The notes: generated by a model from the sequence alone, not told the origin. A stretch of DNA of 37,467 nt from Deltaproteobacteria bacterium (GCA_023265625.1 JAHFST010000003.1:1-37467); one strand, 5' to 3'; numbered from the stretch's first letter, positions 27,175 through 37,467 are shown. Numbers and translations: made by a program.

Positions 27175-27188
27175 ATAAATTTTTGTCC

Positions 27189-27263
27189 TGTAGGGGCAGA
27201 CCCATGTGTCTGCCCCAGCCATGGTCACCGGGGTTAGGGCGCACACATGGGTGCGCCCCTACA
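27189..27263. repeat. Paired-hairpin TGTAGGGGC element, copy D
   Basis: A 75-base copy between prmC and murA. Left hairpin GGGCAGAC/GTCTGCCC, loop CCATGT; right hairpin GGGCGCAC/GTGCGCCC, loop ACATGG, the reverse complement. The right end supplies the TAG stop of prmC on the minus strand, with murA 85 bases downstream. Confidence 0.92.
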
Positions 27264-28143
27264 TTGCCCGATTTTTTCCAATCACAACCCGATCGTGATC
27301 CGACCAATCTTTGCGGCATTCCACGACCAAGCCGACCTGTGTCATCAGACACATGACCGCCTCGCCTTGGTCTTCGCCAATTTCCAACAGCAATCTTCCG
27401 TCGGGTTTCAGGAAACGAGGGGCATCTTGGGTGATCCTACGGTAAAAATCAAGGCCGTCCTTCCCGCCATTCAAGGCGACCCTCGGCTCAAAATCGCGCA
27501 CCTCCGGCTGCAACAATTCCAATTGATCGGTGCGGATGTAGGGAGGATTGGAGATGATCAGGTCAAATTTTTGCCCCTCGGCCTCGAAAGACTTCCAAGG
27601 GGCGAGGTCAGAAGGAAGGAGCGCAACGCGGTCTGCCAAATGATGGGATGCGATATTCCGTTGGGCCACCTCCAAGGCCGGTTTGGAGTGATCGGTCGCG
27701 ATCACGCGGGCTGTCGGGATGTGCGTTGCCAATGCGATGGCAATACAGCCGGTACCGGTGCCGATGTCTAAAATATTTGGGTCTGTAGGGGCAGGTCCCC
27801 GTGCCTGCCCTTCTTTCAACGCCCATTCCACCAATAATTCCGTTTCCGGCCTCGGGATCAAGACATCCGGGGTCACCTCAATCTTACATCCCCAAAATTC
27901 TGTTTCGCCCAGGATATATTGCAACGGCTCTCGTTTGGCGCGGCGTTGCAACAGCTCTTTAAATGGCACCAGGTGTTTTTCCAAAACCGTTTTTTCAAAC
28001 TGGGTATAAAGATCGATTCTTTTGGCCTTCAACACGTGAGCGAGCAGTAATTCGGCATCGAGGCGAGGGTTGGGTATCCCCATTTTTTCAAAATAATCGG
28101 CCGTCCACTGGATTAACTTGAGTGAGGTCCAGGTCTCATTCAT
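27259..28143 (-). CDS. prmC: Release factor glutamine methyltransferase
   Basis: Methylates the GGQ glutamine of release factors, and sits next to prfA, its substrate gene. ILDIGTGTGCIAIALA binds S-adenosylmethionine and LIISNPPYIRT is the NPPY catalytic site. PRPETELLVEWAL precedes a piece, about EGQARGPAPTDP, that is encoded by a palindromic half-element inserted in frame before the SAM motif. The C-terminus (DHDRVVIGKN) is natural, then stops at the TAG of element D. It overlaps prfA by eight bases. The 294 residues are a little long because of the insert. Confidence 0.94.
   Translation of the reverse strand: MNETWTSLKLIQWTADYFEKMGIPNPRLDAELLLAHVLKAKRIDLYTQFEKTVLEKHLVPFKELLQRRAKREPLQYILGETEFWGCKIEVTPDVLIPRPETELLVEWALKEGQARGPAPTDPNILDIGTGTGCIAIALATHIPTARVIATDHSKPALEVAQRNIASHHLADRVALLPSDLAPWKSFEAEGQKFDLIISNPPYIRTDQLELLQPEVRDFEPRVALNGGKDGLDFYRRITQDAPRFLKPDGRLLLEIGEDQGEAVMCLMTQVGLVVECRKDWSDHDRVVIGKNRAM
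27784..27813. repeat. Short TGTAGGGGC element inside prmC
   Basis: TGTAGGGGCAGG...CCTGCCC, a single hairpin whose left end is intact and whose right end has decayed (TTC in place of the TACA end). It is read in frame in prmC in a spot between the N-terminal domain and the SAM motif where length varies in the family. Confidence 0.8.
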
Positions 28144-29203
28144 TAGTTTGTTTCAACGCCTCGGTTTGATAGTGGGTGCGGAGTGACGTGATGACCTCTT
28201 CCAGTTTGCCTTCCATGATCTGATCCAGTTGGTGCAAGGTCAAACCGATCCGATGATCGGTCATCCGGTTTTGCGGAAAATTATAGGTGCGAATTTTTTC
28301 GGAACGATCCCCGCTACCCACCATCGATCGTCGGGTCTCGCGCATGGCCATATCTTGTTTCCCTTGCTCTTGTTCCTGCAGGCGGGCCCGCAAGATCTTC
28401 AATGCCTTCGCCCGGTTCTTGATCTGCGAACGTTCATCGCGGCAGACCACCACCAACCCGGAAGGTCTATGGGTGAGGCGAACGGCCGAATCAGTGGTGT
28501 TAACCCCTTGGCCGCCCGGGCCCGAGGCGCGAAACACATCCACCTGGAGATCGCTCTCGTTCACGTGCACATCAATATCCTCTGCCTCCGGGATGACGGC
28601 GACGCTGACGGCTGAGGTATGCACCCGACCCTGGGCCTCTGTCTTGGGGACGCGTTGCACCCGGTGAATGCCCCCTTCATATTTCAGGTCGCTGTAGACA
28701 TTTTTCCCAGAAATCAGGGTGATAACTTCTTTGAGTCCTCCAATGCCCGTTGGGTTAGTATCCATAATTTCCACCCGCCAACGGCGACTTTCTGCATAGC
28801 GACTGTACATGCGAAACAGGTCGGAGACAAACAGGGCGGCCTCTTCCCCACCGGTGCCGGCGCGAATTTCCAAAAGGATATTTTTCTCGTCGTTGGGATC
28901 TTTCGGCAGGATCAGGACTTTTAGCGATTGTTCCAAGTGCGCCCGTTCGACCTCGAGCCGGGTGATCTCCTCCTTGGCCATTTTGCGCAGCTCTTCGTCA
29001 TTCTCTTCCAAGAGGAGTCGATTATCGGCAATTTCCTGCTCATTGCTTTTGTATTTTTGATACGTATCCGCCAATTGGCTCAAATGGGCGCGTTCTTTAG
29101 CGAGTTTTTGGTAGAGAGAGGCGTTTTGTGAAACCGCGGGGTTGGCGAGTTGGTCCTCTAATTCACGGTATCGCCGCAACAACTCGTCTAGTTTATGAAA
29201 CAT
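28136..29203 (-). CDS. prfA: Peptide chain release factor 1
   Basis: Ends translation at UAA and UAG, which matters here because many stops in the window are TAG. The GGQ motif is at about 230 (SGPGGQGVNTTDSAVRLTH). GTGGEEAALF and GGIHRVQRVPKTEAQGRVHT, the RF1-type PxT region, are present. The 355 residues are normal. The gene follows rpmE with a short palindromic element between and overlaps prmC. Confidence 0.97.
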   Translation of the reverse strand: MFHKLDELLRRYRELEDQLANPAVSQNASLYQKLAKERAHLSQLADTYQKYKSNEQEIADNRLLLEENDEELRKMAKEEITRLEVERAHLEQSLKVLILPKDPNDEKNILLEIRAGTGGEEAALFVSDLFRMYSRYAESRRWRVEIMDTNPTGIGGLKEVITLISGKNVYSDLKYEGGIHRVQRVPKTEAQGRVHTSAVSVAVIPEAEDIDVHVNESDLQVDVFRASGPGGQGVNTTDSAVRLTHRPSGLVVVCRDERSQIKNRAKALKILRARLQEQEQGKQDMAMRETRRSMVGSGDRSEKIRTYNFPQNRMTDHRIGLTLHQLDQIMEGKLEEVITSLRTHYQTEALKQTNE

Positions 29204-29210
29204 TTTCCCC

Positions 29211-29235
29211 TGTAGGGGCGCAATTTATTGCGCCC
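29211..29235. repeat. Short TGTAGGGGC element between rpmE and prfA
   Basis: TGTAGGGGCGCAATTTATTG followed by CGCCC: a single hairpin GGGCGCAA/TTGCGCCC with loop TTTA, lacking the CTACA end. It lies in the 46-base gap just upstream of the prfA start codon, where it could affect prfA translation. Confidence 0.75.
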
Positions 29236-29249
29236 GGGACGTAATGAAC

Positions 29250-29453
29250 CTAATTTTTCTTGGCGTAGCGTTTTTGGAAGCGCTCGACTCGGCCGGCGGT
29301 GTCGAGCATTTTTTGTTTGCCGGTGAAGAAGGGATGGCAACTGGAACAAACGGAAACGGATAATTTTTGTGAGGTGGACACAGTCTCATGGCTCGCGCCA
29401 CAGGCACAGACAATCTTGACGGTATGAATTGTTGGATGAACCTTTTCTTTCAT
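29250..29453 (-). CDS. rpmE: Ribosomal protein L31, zinc form
   Basis: Large-subunit ribosomal protein of 67 residues. KEKVHPTIHTVKIVCACGAS begins it and VCSSCHPFFTGKQKMLDTAGR provides the CxxC. With the CxC earlier this is the zinc-binding (C+) form. It heads the rpmE-prfA-prmC-murA-his unit. Confidence 0.95.
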   Translation of the reverse strand: MKEKVHPTIHTVKIVCACGASHETVSTSQKLSVSVCSSCHPFFTGKQKMLDTAGRVERFQKRYAKKN

Positions 29454-29533
29454 ATGTATGCTCGCTCACTATTGAGAGGGACGCTTGTTACACAACAGTT
29501 TGATGGAATGCAAGAGGGAATTTAGCAGGAATT

Positions 29534-29866
29534 TTAGGCTTGGGCGGCGTTGTTGAGGAAGTGCAAAAGATCGGGATCAGTCGGTTTGGCTTGGGCCATA
29601 ATGGTTCCCTTGGCAAGGGTGGTTAAATTGCTTCGGGCCACGTGGTCGTAGGTGCCATGGGTATGAAAACGATCACGACTGACCTTGGGTTGTGGTCGTT
29701 CCGGGGTGGATAGGCCCAACGCCTGGGCCATACGCTTGATCAACCCGGGACGGGCCTTGAGGGCCGCCGCTACCGCTTGGTTTTTGGCCTGAGGCCTTTG
29801 TGGGGCGGTCCTCGCCTGTTGGGTTGATGCGGCCACACGAGATTGCTGCACGGATGTCATCGCCAT
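29534..29866 (-). CDS. Small protein of unknown function
   Basis: A 110-residue protein, rich in Ala, Gln and Arg at the N-terminus (QQSRVAASTQQARTAPQRPQ) with a helical middle (LIKRMAQALGLS). It has no signal peptide or membrane segment. I do not recognise it. A start two codons later (ATG 29860) has AAGGG at better spacing. It stands alone between rpmE and the biotin operon with an AT-rich upstream region. Codon use and a free-standing start make it a credible gene but not a certain one. Confidence 0.5.
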   Translation of the reverse strand: MAMTSVQQSRVAASTQQARTAPQRPQAKNQAVAAALKARPGLIKRMAQALGLSTPERPQPKVSRDRFHTHGTYDHVARSNLTTLAKGTIMAQAKPTDPDLLHFLNNAAQA

Positions 29867-30035
29867 ATCCCTTACTAAAGCAATCCTTATGCCATAGCTG
29901 GTGGGAGGGAAAATTAATTAACTATTTGATTTTATTGTAATTTATTGGTACTCCGTCTTATGTTGGGAGGCTGGTTGGAGGTGAGGTGGGGTGCGTCAAG
30001 AGGCGGTTGGGGAGGAGAAGCCCCAGCGGGGGTGG

Positions 30036-30063
30036 GTAGGGGTTCAAAATTTTGAACCCCTAC
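30036..30063. repeat. Short palindromic element upstream of bioB
   Basis: GTAGGGGTTCAAAA and TTTTGAACCCCTAC form a perfect 28-base palindrome with the ends of the family but an AT-rich centre. A short run of A follows the right end. Confidence 0.85.
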
Positions 30064-30122
30064 AAAAAACGCCACAAATCGAGGCAACTTTTCCTGCATC
30101 TGACCGAAGATGAGTTTCGAAA

Positions 30123-30143
30123 GTATTGCAATATGCCCCCACA
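30123..30143. repeat. Decayed element upstream of bioB
   Basis: GTATTGCAATATGCCCCCACA matches the right two thirds of the bioA palindrome (32612-32641) at 19 of 21 bases; the left third is lost. It ends 22 bases before the bioB start codon. Confidence 0.6.
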
Positions 30144-30164
30144 GGAATTAAAGGAGAGCACACG

Positions 30165-31145
30165 ATGAATCTCAACCTTACCGAAATTGACCCCAGTGGC
30201 ATTGGTCCCGAACTGGCCCTCAAGATTTTACAATTGCCCGATGATCAGGTGGCGGCGATCTTTCCCTACACCACGGCGTTGCGGGAGCGGTACTTTGGCA
30301 ACAAGGTCAAACTTTGTTCCATCGTGAATGCCAAATCGGGGGCCTGCCCGGAGGTGTGCGGTTTTTGCCCCCAGTCCTCCGATTTTAAGGGGGCGGAGAG
30401 TCCGGTGTATCCCTTGATGAGTCCGGAACAGATCGCTTCTGTGGCCCAAGATTCTGAAAACAATGGGTCGCGCGAGTTTTCCATCGTCACCAGTGGGCGG
30501 GGGATGACGCGTGAGCGGGAGCTGCAGATGGTCGAGGAGGCGCTCCATGAGATTGGTGAGACCACCAAGGTGGAGAAATGCGCCTCGCTGGGTTTGGTGA
30601 GCAAGGAAACCTTGCAACGCTTGAAGGGGGCCGGTTTGACCAACTATCATCATAATTTGGAAACGGCCCGCAGTCATTTTCCCAGTATTGTGAAGACACA
30701 CAGCTATGACGAAGAAGTGGCGGCGGTGAAGGCGGCGAAAGAGGTCGGGCTGCGCGTTTGTTCCGGGGGAATCTTCGGCATGGGGGAGACGATCGAACAG
30801 CGGGTGGAATTTATTTTTGAGGTGAAGGAGTTGGGGGTGGATAATTTTCCGATTAATTTTCTCAACCCCAGACCCGGGACTCCGCTGGAGGATGTGCACG
30901 ATTTATCCCCTTATGATTGTCTGCGGATCATCGCGGCGGCTCGCTTGGCGATGCCGGCGCAAAACATTTTTGTCCTGGGCGGGCGTGAGGTTAATTTAAA
31001 GGCCATGCAATCCTCCATCTTTTTGGCCGGCGCCAATGGCACCATGGTCGGCAATTATTTAACCACCTTAGGCACGGCCCCCAATGATACGGTGCAGATG
31101 ATTGAGGCGATGGGGTTGGAGATTGACCGCAGTGGCGTCCATTGA
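30165..31145 (+). CDS. bioB: Biotin synthase
   Basis: Radical SAM enzyme that inserts sulfur into dethiobiotin, the last step of biotin synthesis. CPEVCGFCPQS holds the cluster cysteines 61, 65 and 68. CSIVNAKSGAC, KCASLG, NYHHNLETA and VCSGGIFGMGET are the family blocks. ATG 30165 has AAGGAG at ideal distance; a reading from 30126 is not needed. The 326 residues are normal. It overlaps bioF by 14 bases, heading bioB-bioF-bioA-bioD. Confidence 0.96.
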   Translation: MNLNLTEIDPSGIGPELALKILQLPDDQVAAIFPYTTALRERYFGNKVKLCSIVNAKSGACPEVCGFCPQSSDFKGAESPVYPLMSPEQIASVAQDSENNGSREFSIVTSGRGMTRERELQMVEEALHEIGETTKVEKCASLGLVSKETLQRLKGAGLTNYHHNLETARSHFPSIVKTHSYDEEVAAVKAAKEVGLRVCSGGIFGMGETIEQRVEFIFEVKELGVDNFPINFLNPRPGTPLEDVHDLSPYDCLRIIAAARLAMPAQNIFVLGGREVNLKAMQSSIFLAGANGTMVGNYLTTLGTAPNDTVQMIEAMGLEIDRSGVH

Positions 31146-32312
31146 AGCAGAACTCAAAAAACTGAGGCAAGAAAAGCAGTTTCGTTTTCTCCGTTGTTTG
31201 GAAGGGGCGACCGGCCCCGAGATTGCGCTCGACCGGCGCGTGGTGCTTAATTTTTGTTCGAATGATTATTTGGGGCTGGCCGCCGATCCGCGCTTGAAGG
31301 TGGCCGCGATTGAAGCCGCGGAGCTTTACGGAACCGGGGCTGGGGCCTCGCGTCTGATCGCGGGAAATTTCTCCATTCATGAAGAGCTGGAAGAAAAACT
31401 GGCTCAATTTAAGGGGACGGAAGCGGCCCTGTTGTTCAATTCTGGCTATCAAGCCAACATCGGCGTCATCCCAGCCCTGGCGGGTGAGGGCGACCTGATC
31501 TTTAGTGATGAATTAAACCATGCCTCGTTGATCGATGGTTGCCGGCTGTCCAATGCAAAGACCGTGATCTTTCCCCATAGTGATTTGAATGCGCTCGAAA
31601 CCATTTTAAAGAGACGCATGCTGAATCGTACCGCGGACAGCCGGTTTTTGATCGTGAGCGAGTCGGTGTTTAGCATGGAGGGGGATCTCTGCCGCTTGAC
31701 GGGGCTATTGGCCCTTGCGGCCCAGTATGAGGCGCAGATCTATTTGGATGAGGCGCATGCGGTCGGGATTTTTGGTCGAAATGGGACCGGGCTGATTGAA
31801 CATATTTTTGACAGGGAATTTGACGTCCGCAGTCACGGCAATCTCATTCAAATGGGGACCTTGGGGAAGGCCTTCGGTTCTTATGGGGCCTTTGTGGCCT
31901 GTTCCCGCACTATGCGGGATTATTTCATCAACAAGGCGCGCAGTTTTATTTTTTCCACGGCCCTCCCGCCCCCGGTGATTGCGGCCTCGTTGGAGGCCTT
32001 GTCCATCATCCGGGAGGAACCCAACCGGCGTCAGCAGCTCTGGCGGCATGTGGCCTTTTTGAAGGATCAATGGGGACATCAAGCGGGTTGTTACACGGGG
32101 GCTTCGCCCATTTGTCCCATTGTTATTGGTTCCGAAGAAGCGACGATGTTGACCTGCGAACAATTGTTGAAACAGGGGATCTACGTGCAGGGGATTCGTC
32201 CGCCGACCGTCCCTCCCGGCACGTCGCGACTGCGTTTGACGCTGATGGCGAGTCATACCTTGGGGCAGTTGACGCAATTGGTGTCGGCGTTGAAAGCAAT
32301 TGGCCAAAATTT

Positions 32313-32316
<4 letters not shown>
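31132..32316 (+). CDS. bioF: 8-Amino-7-oxononanoate synthase
   Basis: PLP enzyme that condenses pimeloyl-ACP (or CoA) with alanine. NFCSNDYLGLAADPRL, GAGASRLIAGN, FSDELNHASLIDGCRL, LDEAHAVGIFG and MGTLGKAFGSYGAF (PLP Lys246) are conserved. The start is taken as GTG 31132 with GGAG upstream, 14 bases inside bioB; an ATG at 31102 would lie deeper in bioB. It overlaps bioA by four bases. It has 394 residues. Confidence 0.95.
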
Positions 32317-34411
<2,095 letters not shown>

Positions 34412-34428
34412 GATATATCTCATTTTAG

Positions 34429-34443
34429 TGGCACAATAATTGC
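34429..34443 (+). promoter_or_regulatory. Sigma-54 promoter before the second lipoprotein gene
   Basis: TGGCAC-AATAA-TTGC, a perfect -24/-12 match. The expected start (about 34455) is eight bases before the ATG at 34463. It lies just after bioD and matches the site before the subtilase gene in kind and position. Confidence 0.65.
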
Positions 34444-34462
34444 TGCTTATGCAAGATCGACT

Positions 34463-36082
34463 ATGATTCGTTTTTTTTCACTCATTGGACTGGTGTTGAT
34501 TTTGAGTTTTTCCTCCGGTTTTTCGGCCTGCCAAGGAATTATGTTGGGTGGCAATGGGAGTATTGGTGCCGGGGCTGGGGCCGGGGGTGGTGATGATGCG
34601 GACTTGGGCGATGATACCACCAACTTTCGTCCGACGGCCTTGCCTCCCGCCCTGGATGATCCCGGTGTCTCCATTTCAGCCACGCTCACGATTGTGACGG
34701 GCGGGGCGGCTCGATCGCCATTTGTTAATTTAACCTTAGAACAAAGTGGCCGGGCCAATTTGGCGGGTACGGCGACCATTACCCTGACAGCGGCACCGGT
34801 GGTCGGTCAGGAAGTTATTGCGGTCCATCAGCGTCCCGTGTCGTCCGGGGTGCTGGTGGATTTGGAAGAGTTGCGCACCACGACCGATGTCTCCGGACGG
34901 TTTAGTCTCACCACCAGCAATGCCTTTTTGGAGAACGACCAGTTCTGGTTGGCCGCGGCGGATAATAGCAACGGCGGATCCAATACCTTGGTGTTTAAAA
35001 CGCAACCGAGGGTGGTATCGGTCAAGATTGGTGATACGTCATTGACGGATGGGGCCACTGTGTCGTCTTTGAATTTTGATATCAAGTGGGATGATTCCAT
35101 GGACCCGACGACGATCAACGCCAGCAATGTCAATTTGGTTTGTGCGAGCGCGATTACGCTCAGCCTGGGGGGGACTTTTCCCGCCACCGATACCATTGAT
35201 AACAACGAAGTGACGGCCCGCGGGACCGCACCAGCCTCGAGTCAGGAATGTACCTTGACGATTGGTGTTGGGAATCAAGATCTTTCGTCCAATAGCCAGG
35301 CGAGTGAGATTGTGCGGACCTTCACTTTTACGCAGGCGAGTTCCGGCACGGGGAGTTCTGGAACAACGAGTGGTGGTTCTGGCGGCAGTAGTAGTACGGT
35401 GGATGAGACTTTTTCAGAGACATTCCAAGATGAAAATGCCTTTGCTGATGATTTTACGCGCTTCTTGAGTAGCTTTTGGGCGATTGATCCAACAGGTGGC
35501 ATTGGTGGGGGAGGCCTGTTAACTTTTACCGCCGGTGTCTTGTCCCATAATCCCAATCCTTCCGGCAGCAACACGGCCCCGGCCTTTGTGCGCTCGATCA
35601 ATCCCTCGTCAGTGGCGCTGACCCTGGAAGTGAGCGGGGTGACGGCGATGGACTCGGGGAGCAATAATTCTTATCTGATCGATGGCGTCTGGCTGTTTGT
35701 GGGGAGTAATCAAAGCACCTTGGAGACAATTTTGGATAACCACATTGCGATTGGCTGGACCGTGGATCCGGATGATACCTCCAAGCATACTTGCTTTGCC
35801 CGCAAGGTGGTGGATGGGGCCGCCGATGGGCTCATTGATCTGCAAACCCAGGCGATTGTGGGTGGCTGTGATGGAACGAATTCGTTGTTTCTGAGAATTT
35901 CTCGCGAGGTTTCCAGTTTTGATCTGGCCTATAGTACGGATGGAAATAGTTTTACCACACTGACCACCCTTTCTTTTAATGGGGCTGATGAGGATGGCGA
36001 GGCGCGGGTTGGGGTTTATTTTTCGACGAGCAATAGTTCTGGAACTTTTTCAGTTGATCTCGCCGAATTATCGGCCCTGTAG
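34463..36082 (+). CDS. Secreted lipoprotein with Ig-like and lectin-like domains
   Basis: A protein of 539 residues with a signal peptide ending in FSAC and Gln at +2, so likely an outer-membrane lipoprotein. A Gly/Ala/Asp linker follows. Residues about 75-180 are a beta domain with repeats like ATLTIVTGG. PRVVSVKIGDTSLTDGATVS to NVNLVC is like an SbsA/Big_5 Ig-like domain. A Gly/Ser linker leads to a C-terminal domain (about 320-539) that resembles concanavalin-like DUF1349 folds (FWAIDPTGG; LRISREVSSFDLAYSTDGNS). No catalytic site is seen. The TAG stop belongs to the next palindromic element. A surface-binding role is an inference. Confidence 0.75.
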   Translation: MIRFFSLIGLVLILSFSSGFSACQGIMLGGNGSIGAGAGAGGGDDADLGDDTTNFRPTALPPALDDPGVSISATLTIVTGGAARSPFVNLTLEQSGRANLAGTATITLTAAPVVGQEVIAVHQRPVSSGVLVDLEELRTTTDVSGRFSLTTSNAFLENDQFWLAAADNSNGGSNTLVFKTQPRVVSVKIGDTSLTDGATVSSLNFDIKWDDSMDPTTINASNVNLVCASAITLSLGGTFPATDTIDNNEVTARGTAPASSQECTLTIGVGNQDLSSNSQASEIVRTFTFTQASSGTGSSGTTSGGSGGSSSTVDETFSETFQDENAFADDFTRFLSSFWAIDPTGGIGGGGLLTFTAGVLSHNPNPSGSNTAPAFVRSINPSSVALTLEVSGVTAMDSGSNNSYLIDGVWLFVGSNQSTLETILDNHIAIGWTVDPDDTSKHTCFARKVVDGAADGLIDLQTQAIVGGCDGTNSLFLRISREVSSFDLAYSTDGNSFTTLTTLSFNGADEDGEARVGVYFSTSNSSGTFSVDLAELSAL

Positions 36083-36156
36083 GGGCGCTGCTTGCCGCGC
36101 CCTATTTCGGGCCACCACGGACCATCACGGAGGGCGCAGCAAGCGGCGCCCCTACA
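36078..36156. repeat. Paired-hairpin TGTAGGGGC element, copy K
   Basis: A 79-base copy. Left hairpin GGGCGC/GCGCCC with loop TGCTTGCC; right GGGCGC/GCGCCC with loop AGCAAGCG. The loop cores GCTTGC and GCAAGC are reverse complements. Its left TAG is the lipoprotein stop. Confidence 0.9.
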
Positions 36157-36174
36157 TCCCCCTGAAATCATTCC

Positions 36175-36298
36175 AATTTATCAAATAATTTATCAAATTG
36201 ATAACTTTAATATAATTAATAAAAAATAATAATTAAATTCATATAGTTAATTGCGTTTAACTTTGAGTAAAAGACTCGTTTAATGGTAGAATTCCGGC
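36175..36298 (+). promoter_or_regulatory. AT-rich region before the glycine-rich gene
   Basis: Two perfect copies of AATTTATCAAAT in tandem (36175-36198) run into TTATCAA-A-TTGATAA (36190-36204), a possible operator. TATAAT at 36211-36216 is a perfect -10 but lacks a good -35. No gene is seen here. Confidence 0.4.
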
Positions 36299-37467
36299 AT
36301 GATCGGGCAGCCTTATTTTCGCGTCCAAGCCAGCAAAATAATTGGGCGATTGGCCTTGTTGATGCTCTTGTGTGTTCCATGGACGGCCTGGGCCGCGGCG
36401 ATTAGTTCCACGGCGACGGGCAACTGGAATGCCGGCGGTACCTGGGTGGGCGGGGTGGTGCCCACTTCGAGTGATGATGTGACGATTGTTTCGGGGCATA
36501 CGGTTACGGTGCCAACGGCCACCACGGCCGATTTTAGCACCTTGACCATTGCGGGTACTGTCACCCTAACGGGCAATGTTGGAACCGGTGGATCGATCAC
36601 CATTCAGAACGCTGGGACTCTCACTCAGAACAACGTCACCACACAAACCATCACGGGAAATTTCACGATCGACAGTGGCGGGACTTTGACCCACACGGCG
36701 AATACGACAACCCTGGCTTACGCCCTTAAGTGGTCGGTGGGTGGCGATATGTCGGTGACAGGGACGGTGGATGCGAACAGTAAGGGCTATCAGGGAGCGC
36801 AGAGTGCCCAAGCAGATGGAGCTGGGACTGGGAAGGGGTTGGCTGGGAGTAGCGGTGATAGCAGCAGTGATGGTGGCGGCGGAGCATTTGCTGGGGATGG
36901 GCAGAAAGGAGCTACGTCAGGAGGGGCCGGCGGGACGGCGTATGCGGATGCGACGAGTCCCGCGGATGTGGGGTCTGGGGGTGGCTCTGGGTATTCGGTG
37001 TCAATCGGACTGGGGCGAGGTGGAGATGGTGGCGGTTTGGCCATTTTGAATGTGGTTGGGACGTTGACGGTGAATGGGACTGGTTATGTGAGAGCGAATG
37101 GTCAAGTTGGTACCTGTAACGGGAATGCATGTGGTGGAGGTGGAGCCGGTGGAGGGATAAGTATTACAGCGGGTACGTTAGTAGGGAACGCGCCCGGGAC
37201 GGCAAATATCACGGCGAATGGAGGAGCCGGAGGGACGGCGACATCTCAGCAAGGCGGTGGTGGAGGAGGTGGAGCGATCAGTGTGAGTTACACGACGTTG
37301 ACGAGTGCTGGGACGTATCAGGTGAAGGGGGGCTTGGGGGGGATTAACGGGGATGCGGTGAATGATACGTATAGCGGGCAGGGCGGAGCCGGGATTGTGT
37401 ACACGAAGTTGGCGTCGGATAGTCGTGGTGATTTTACGTCGGATAACGAGGCGACGGCGTCGACGAC
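36299..37467 (+). CDS. Glycine-rich exported protein, cut by the window edge
   Basis: An open frame of at least 389 codons that has no stop before the end of the window. A stop codon (TAG) lies four codons upstream of the ATG, so the start is well bounded. The signal peptide has the hydrophobic core LALLMLLCVPWTAWA and a likely AWA cut. Then WNAGGTWVGGVVPTSSDDVT resembles a G8 or beta-helix start, and TIAGTVTLTG repeats suggest a right-handed beta-helix. From about residue 165 the protein is very rich in Gly, with runs such as GGGGAGGG. This fits a cell-surface or secreted adhesin-like protein. Codon use here leans on ACG, GGG and GCG more than its neighbours. Function is unknown. Confidence 0.75.
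   Translation, partial: MIGQPYFRVQASKIIGRLALLMLLCVPWTAWAAAISSTATGNWNAGGTWVGGVVPTSSDDVTIVSGHTVTVPTATTADFSTLTIAGTVTLTGNVGTGGSITIQNAGTLTQNNVTTQTITGNFTIDSGGTLTHTANTTTLAYALKWSVGGDMSVTGTVDANSKGYQGAQSAQADGAGTGKGLAGSSGDSSSDGGGGAFAGDGQKGATSGGAGGTAYADATSPADVGSGGGSGYSVSIGLGRGGDGGGLAILNVVGTLTVNGTGYVRANGQVGTCNGNACGGGGAGGGISITAGTLVGNAPGTANITANGGAGGTATSQQGGGGGGGAISVSYTTLTSAGTYQVKGGLGGINGDAVNDTYSGQGGAGIVYTKLASDSRGDFTSDNEATAST

Larger units (their letters stand above)
29867..30164. other. Region between the small gene and bioB
   Basis: About 300 bases without a gene. The left part (29880-29950) is AT-rich. A perfect 28-base palindrome is at 30036-30063 and a decayed element at 30123-30143. I found no BirA-type operator and no strong promoter for bioB. 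Confidence 0.5.

Noticed and set aside
27175-27246. N-terminal extension of MurA
   Set aside because: The residues come from a palindromic element; ATG 27174 gives the standard MurA start.

Overview
This window is a gene-dense stretch of a bacterial chromosome, about 37.5 kb, with no rRNA or tRNA gene, prophage, transposase or CRISPR array that I can recognise. Two lipoproteins with lipoboxes, two perfect sigma-54-type promoters, and gene orders such as rpmF-acpP-rpiB-glyA-nrdR-ribD...ribE-ribBA-ribH-nusB and rpmE-prfA-prmC-murA-his suggest a Gram-negative bacterium of the broad deltaproteobacterial type. That placement is inference; no marker here fixes the lineage.

Layout. 107-1906 (+) is a divergent pyruvate kinase, tail to tail with a block on the minus strand (1928-9064): malic enzyme, a dolichol/phytol-kinase-like membrane protein, gltX, a divergent phosphofructokinase, a RelE/YefM-type toxin-antitoxin pair with a visible operator, ilvC and panD. 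9163-20239 (+) is a long housekeeping run: yceD, rpmF, acpP, rpiB, glyA, nrdR, ribD, a large calcium-repeat subtilase lipoprotein that splits the rib genes, then ribE, ribBA, ribH, nusB and an M17-N-like protein; an Mrp-type ATPase follows. 21219-23374 is a small nucleotide-metabolism group: Nudix, a P-loop-kinase/dCMP-deaminase fusion and a dCTP-deaminase homologue. 23497-29453 (-) carries rpmE-prfA-prmC-murA-hisD-hisB-hisH, followed upstream by a small unknown gene. 30165-34411 (+) is a full bioB-bioF-bioA-bioD biotin operon. The right end holds a second sigma-54-preceded lipoprotein and a glycine-rich exported protein that runs off the window.

The most unusual signal is a family of dispersed palindromic elements with TGTAGGGGC...GCCCCTACA ends. 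I count seven long copies and four short ones, plus one decayed copy. In the long copies two hairpins with different stems carry loops complementary to each other. In six of the seven long copies the terminal TAG is the stop codon of the neighbouring gene. Other copies sit in frame inside bioA (twice) and prmC. Two bioA-region copies differ only by compensatory changes. No recombinase for them is encoded here.

Other points to check: the dCTP deaminase homologue has glycine where the catalytic glutamate is expected; the Mrp-type ATPase lacks its CxxC; the phosphofructokinase has altered motifs; and several likely promoters lie within a few bases of the start codon.
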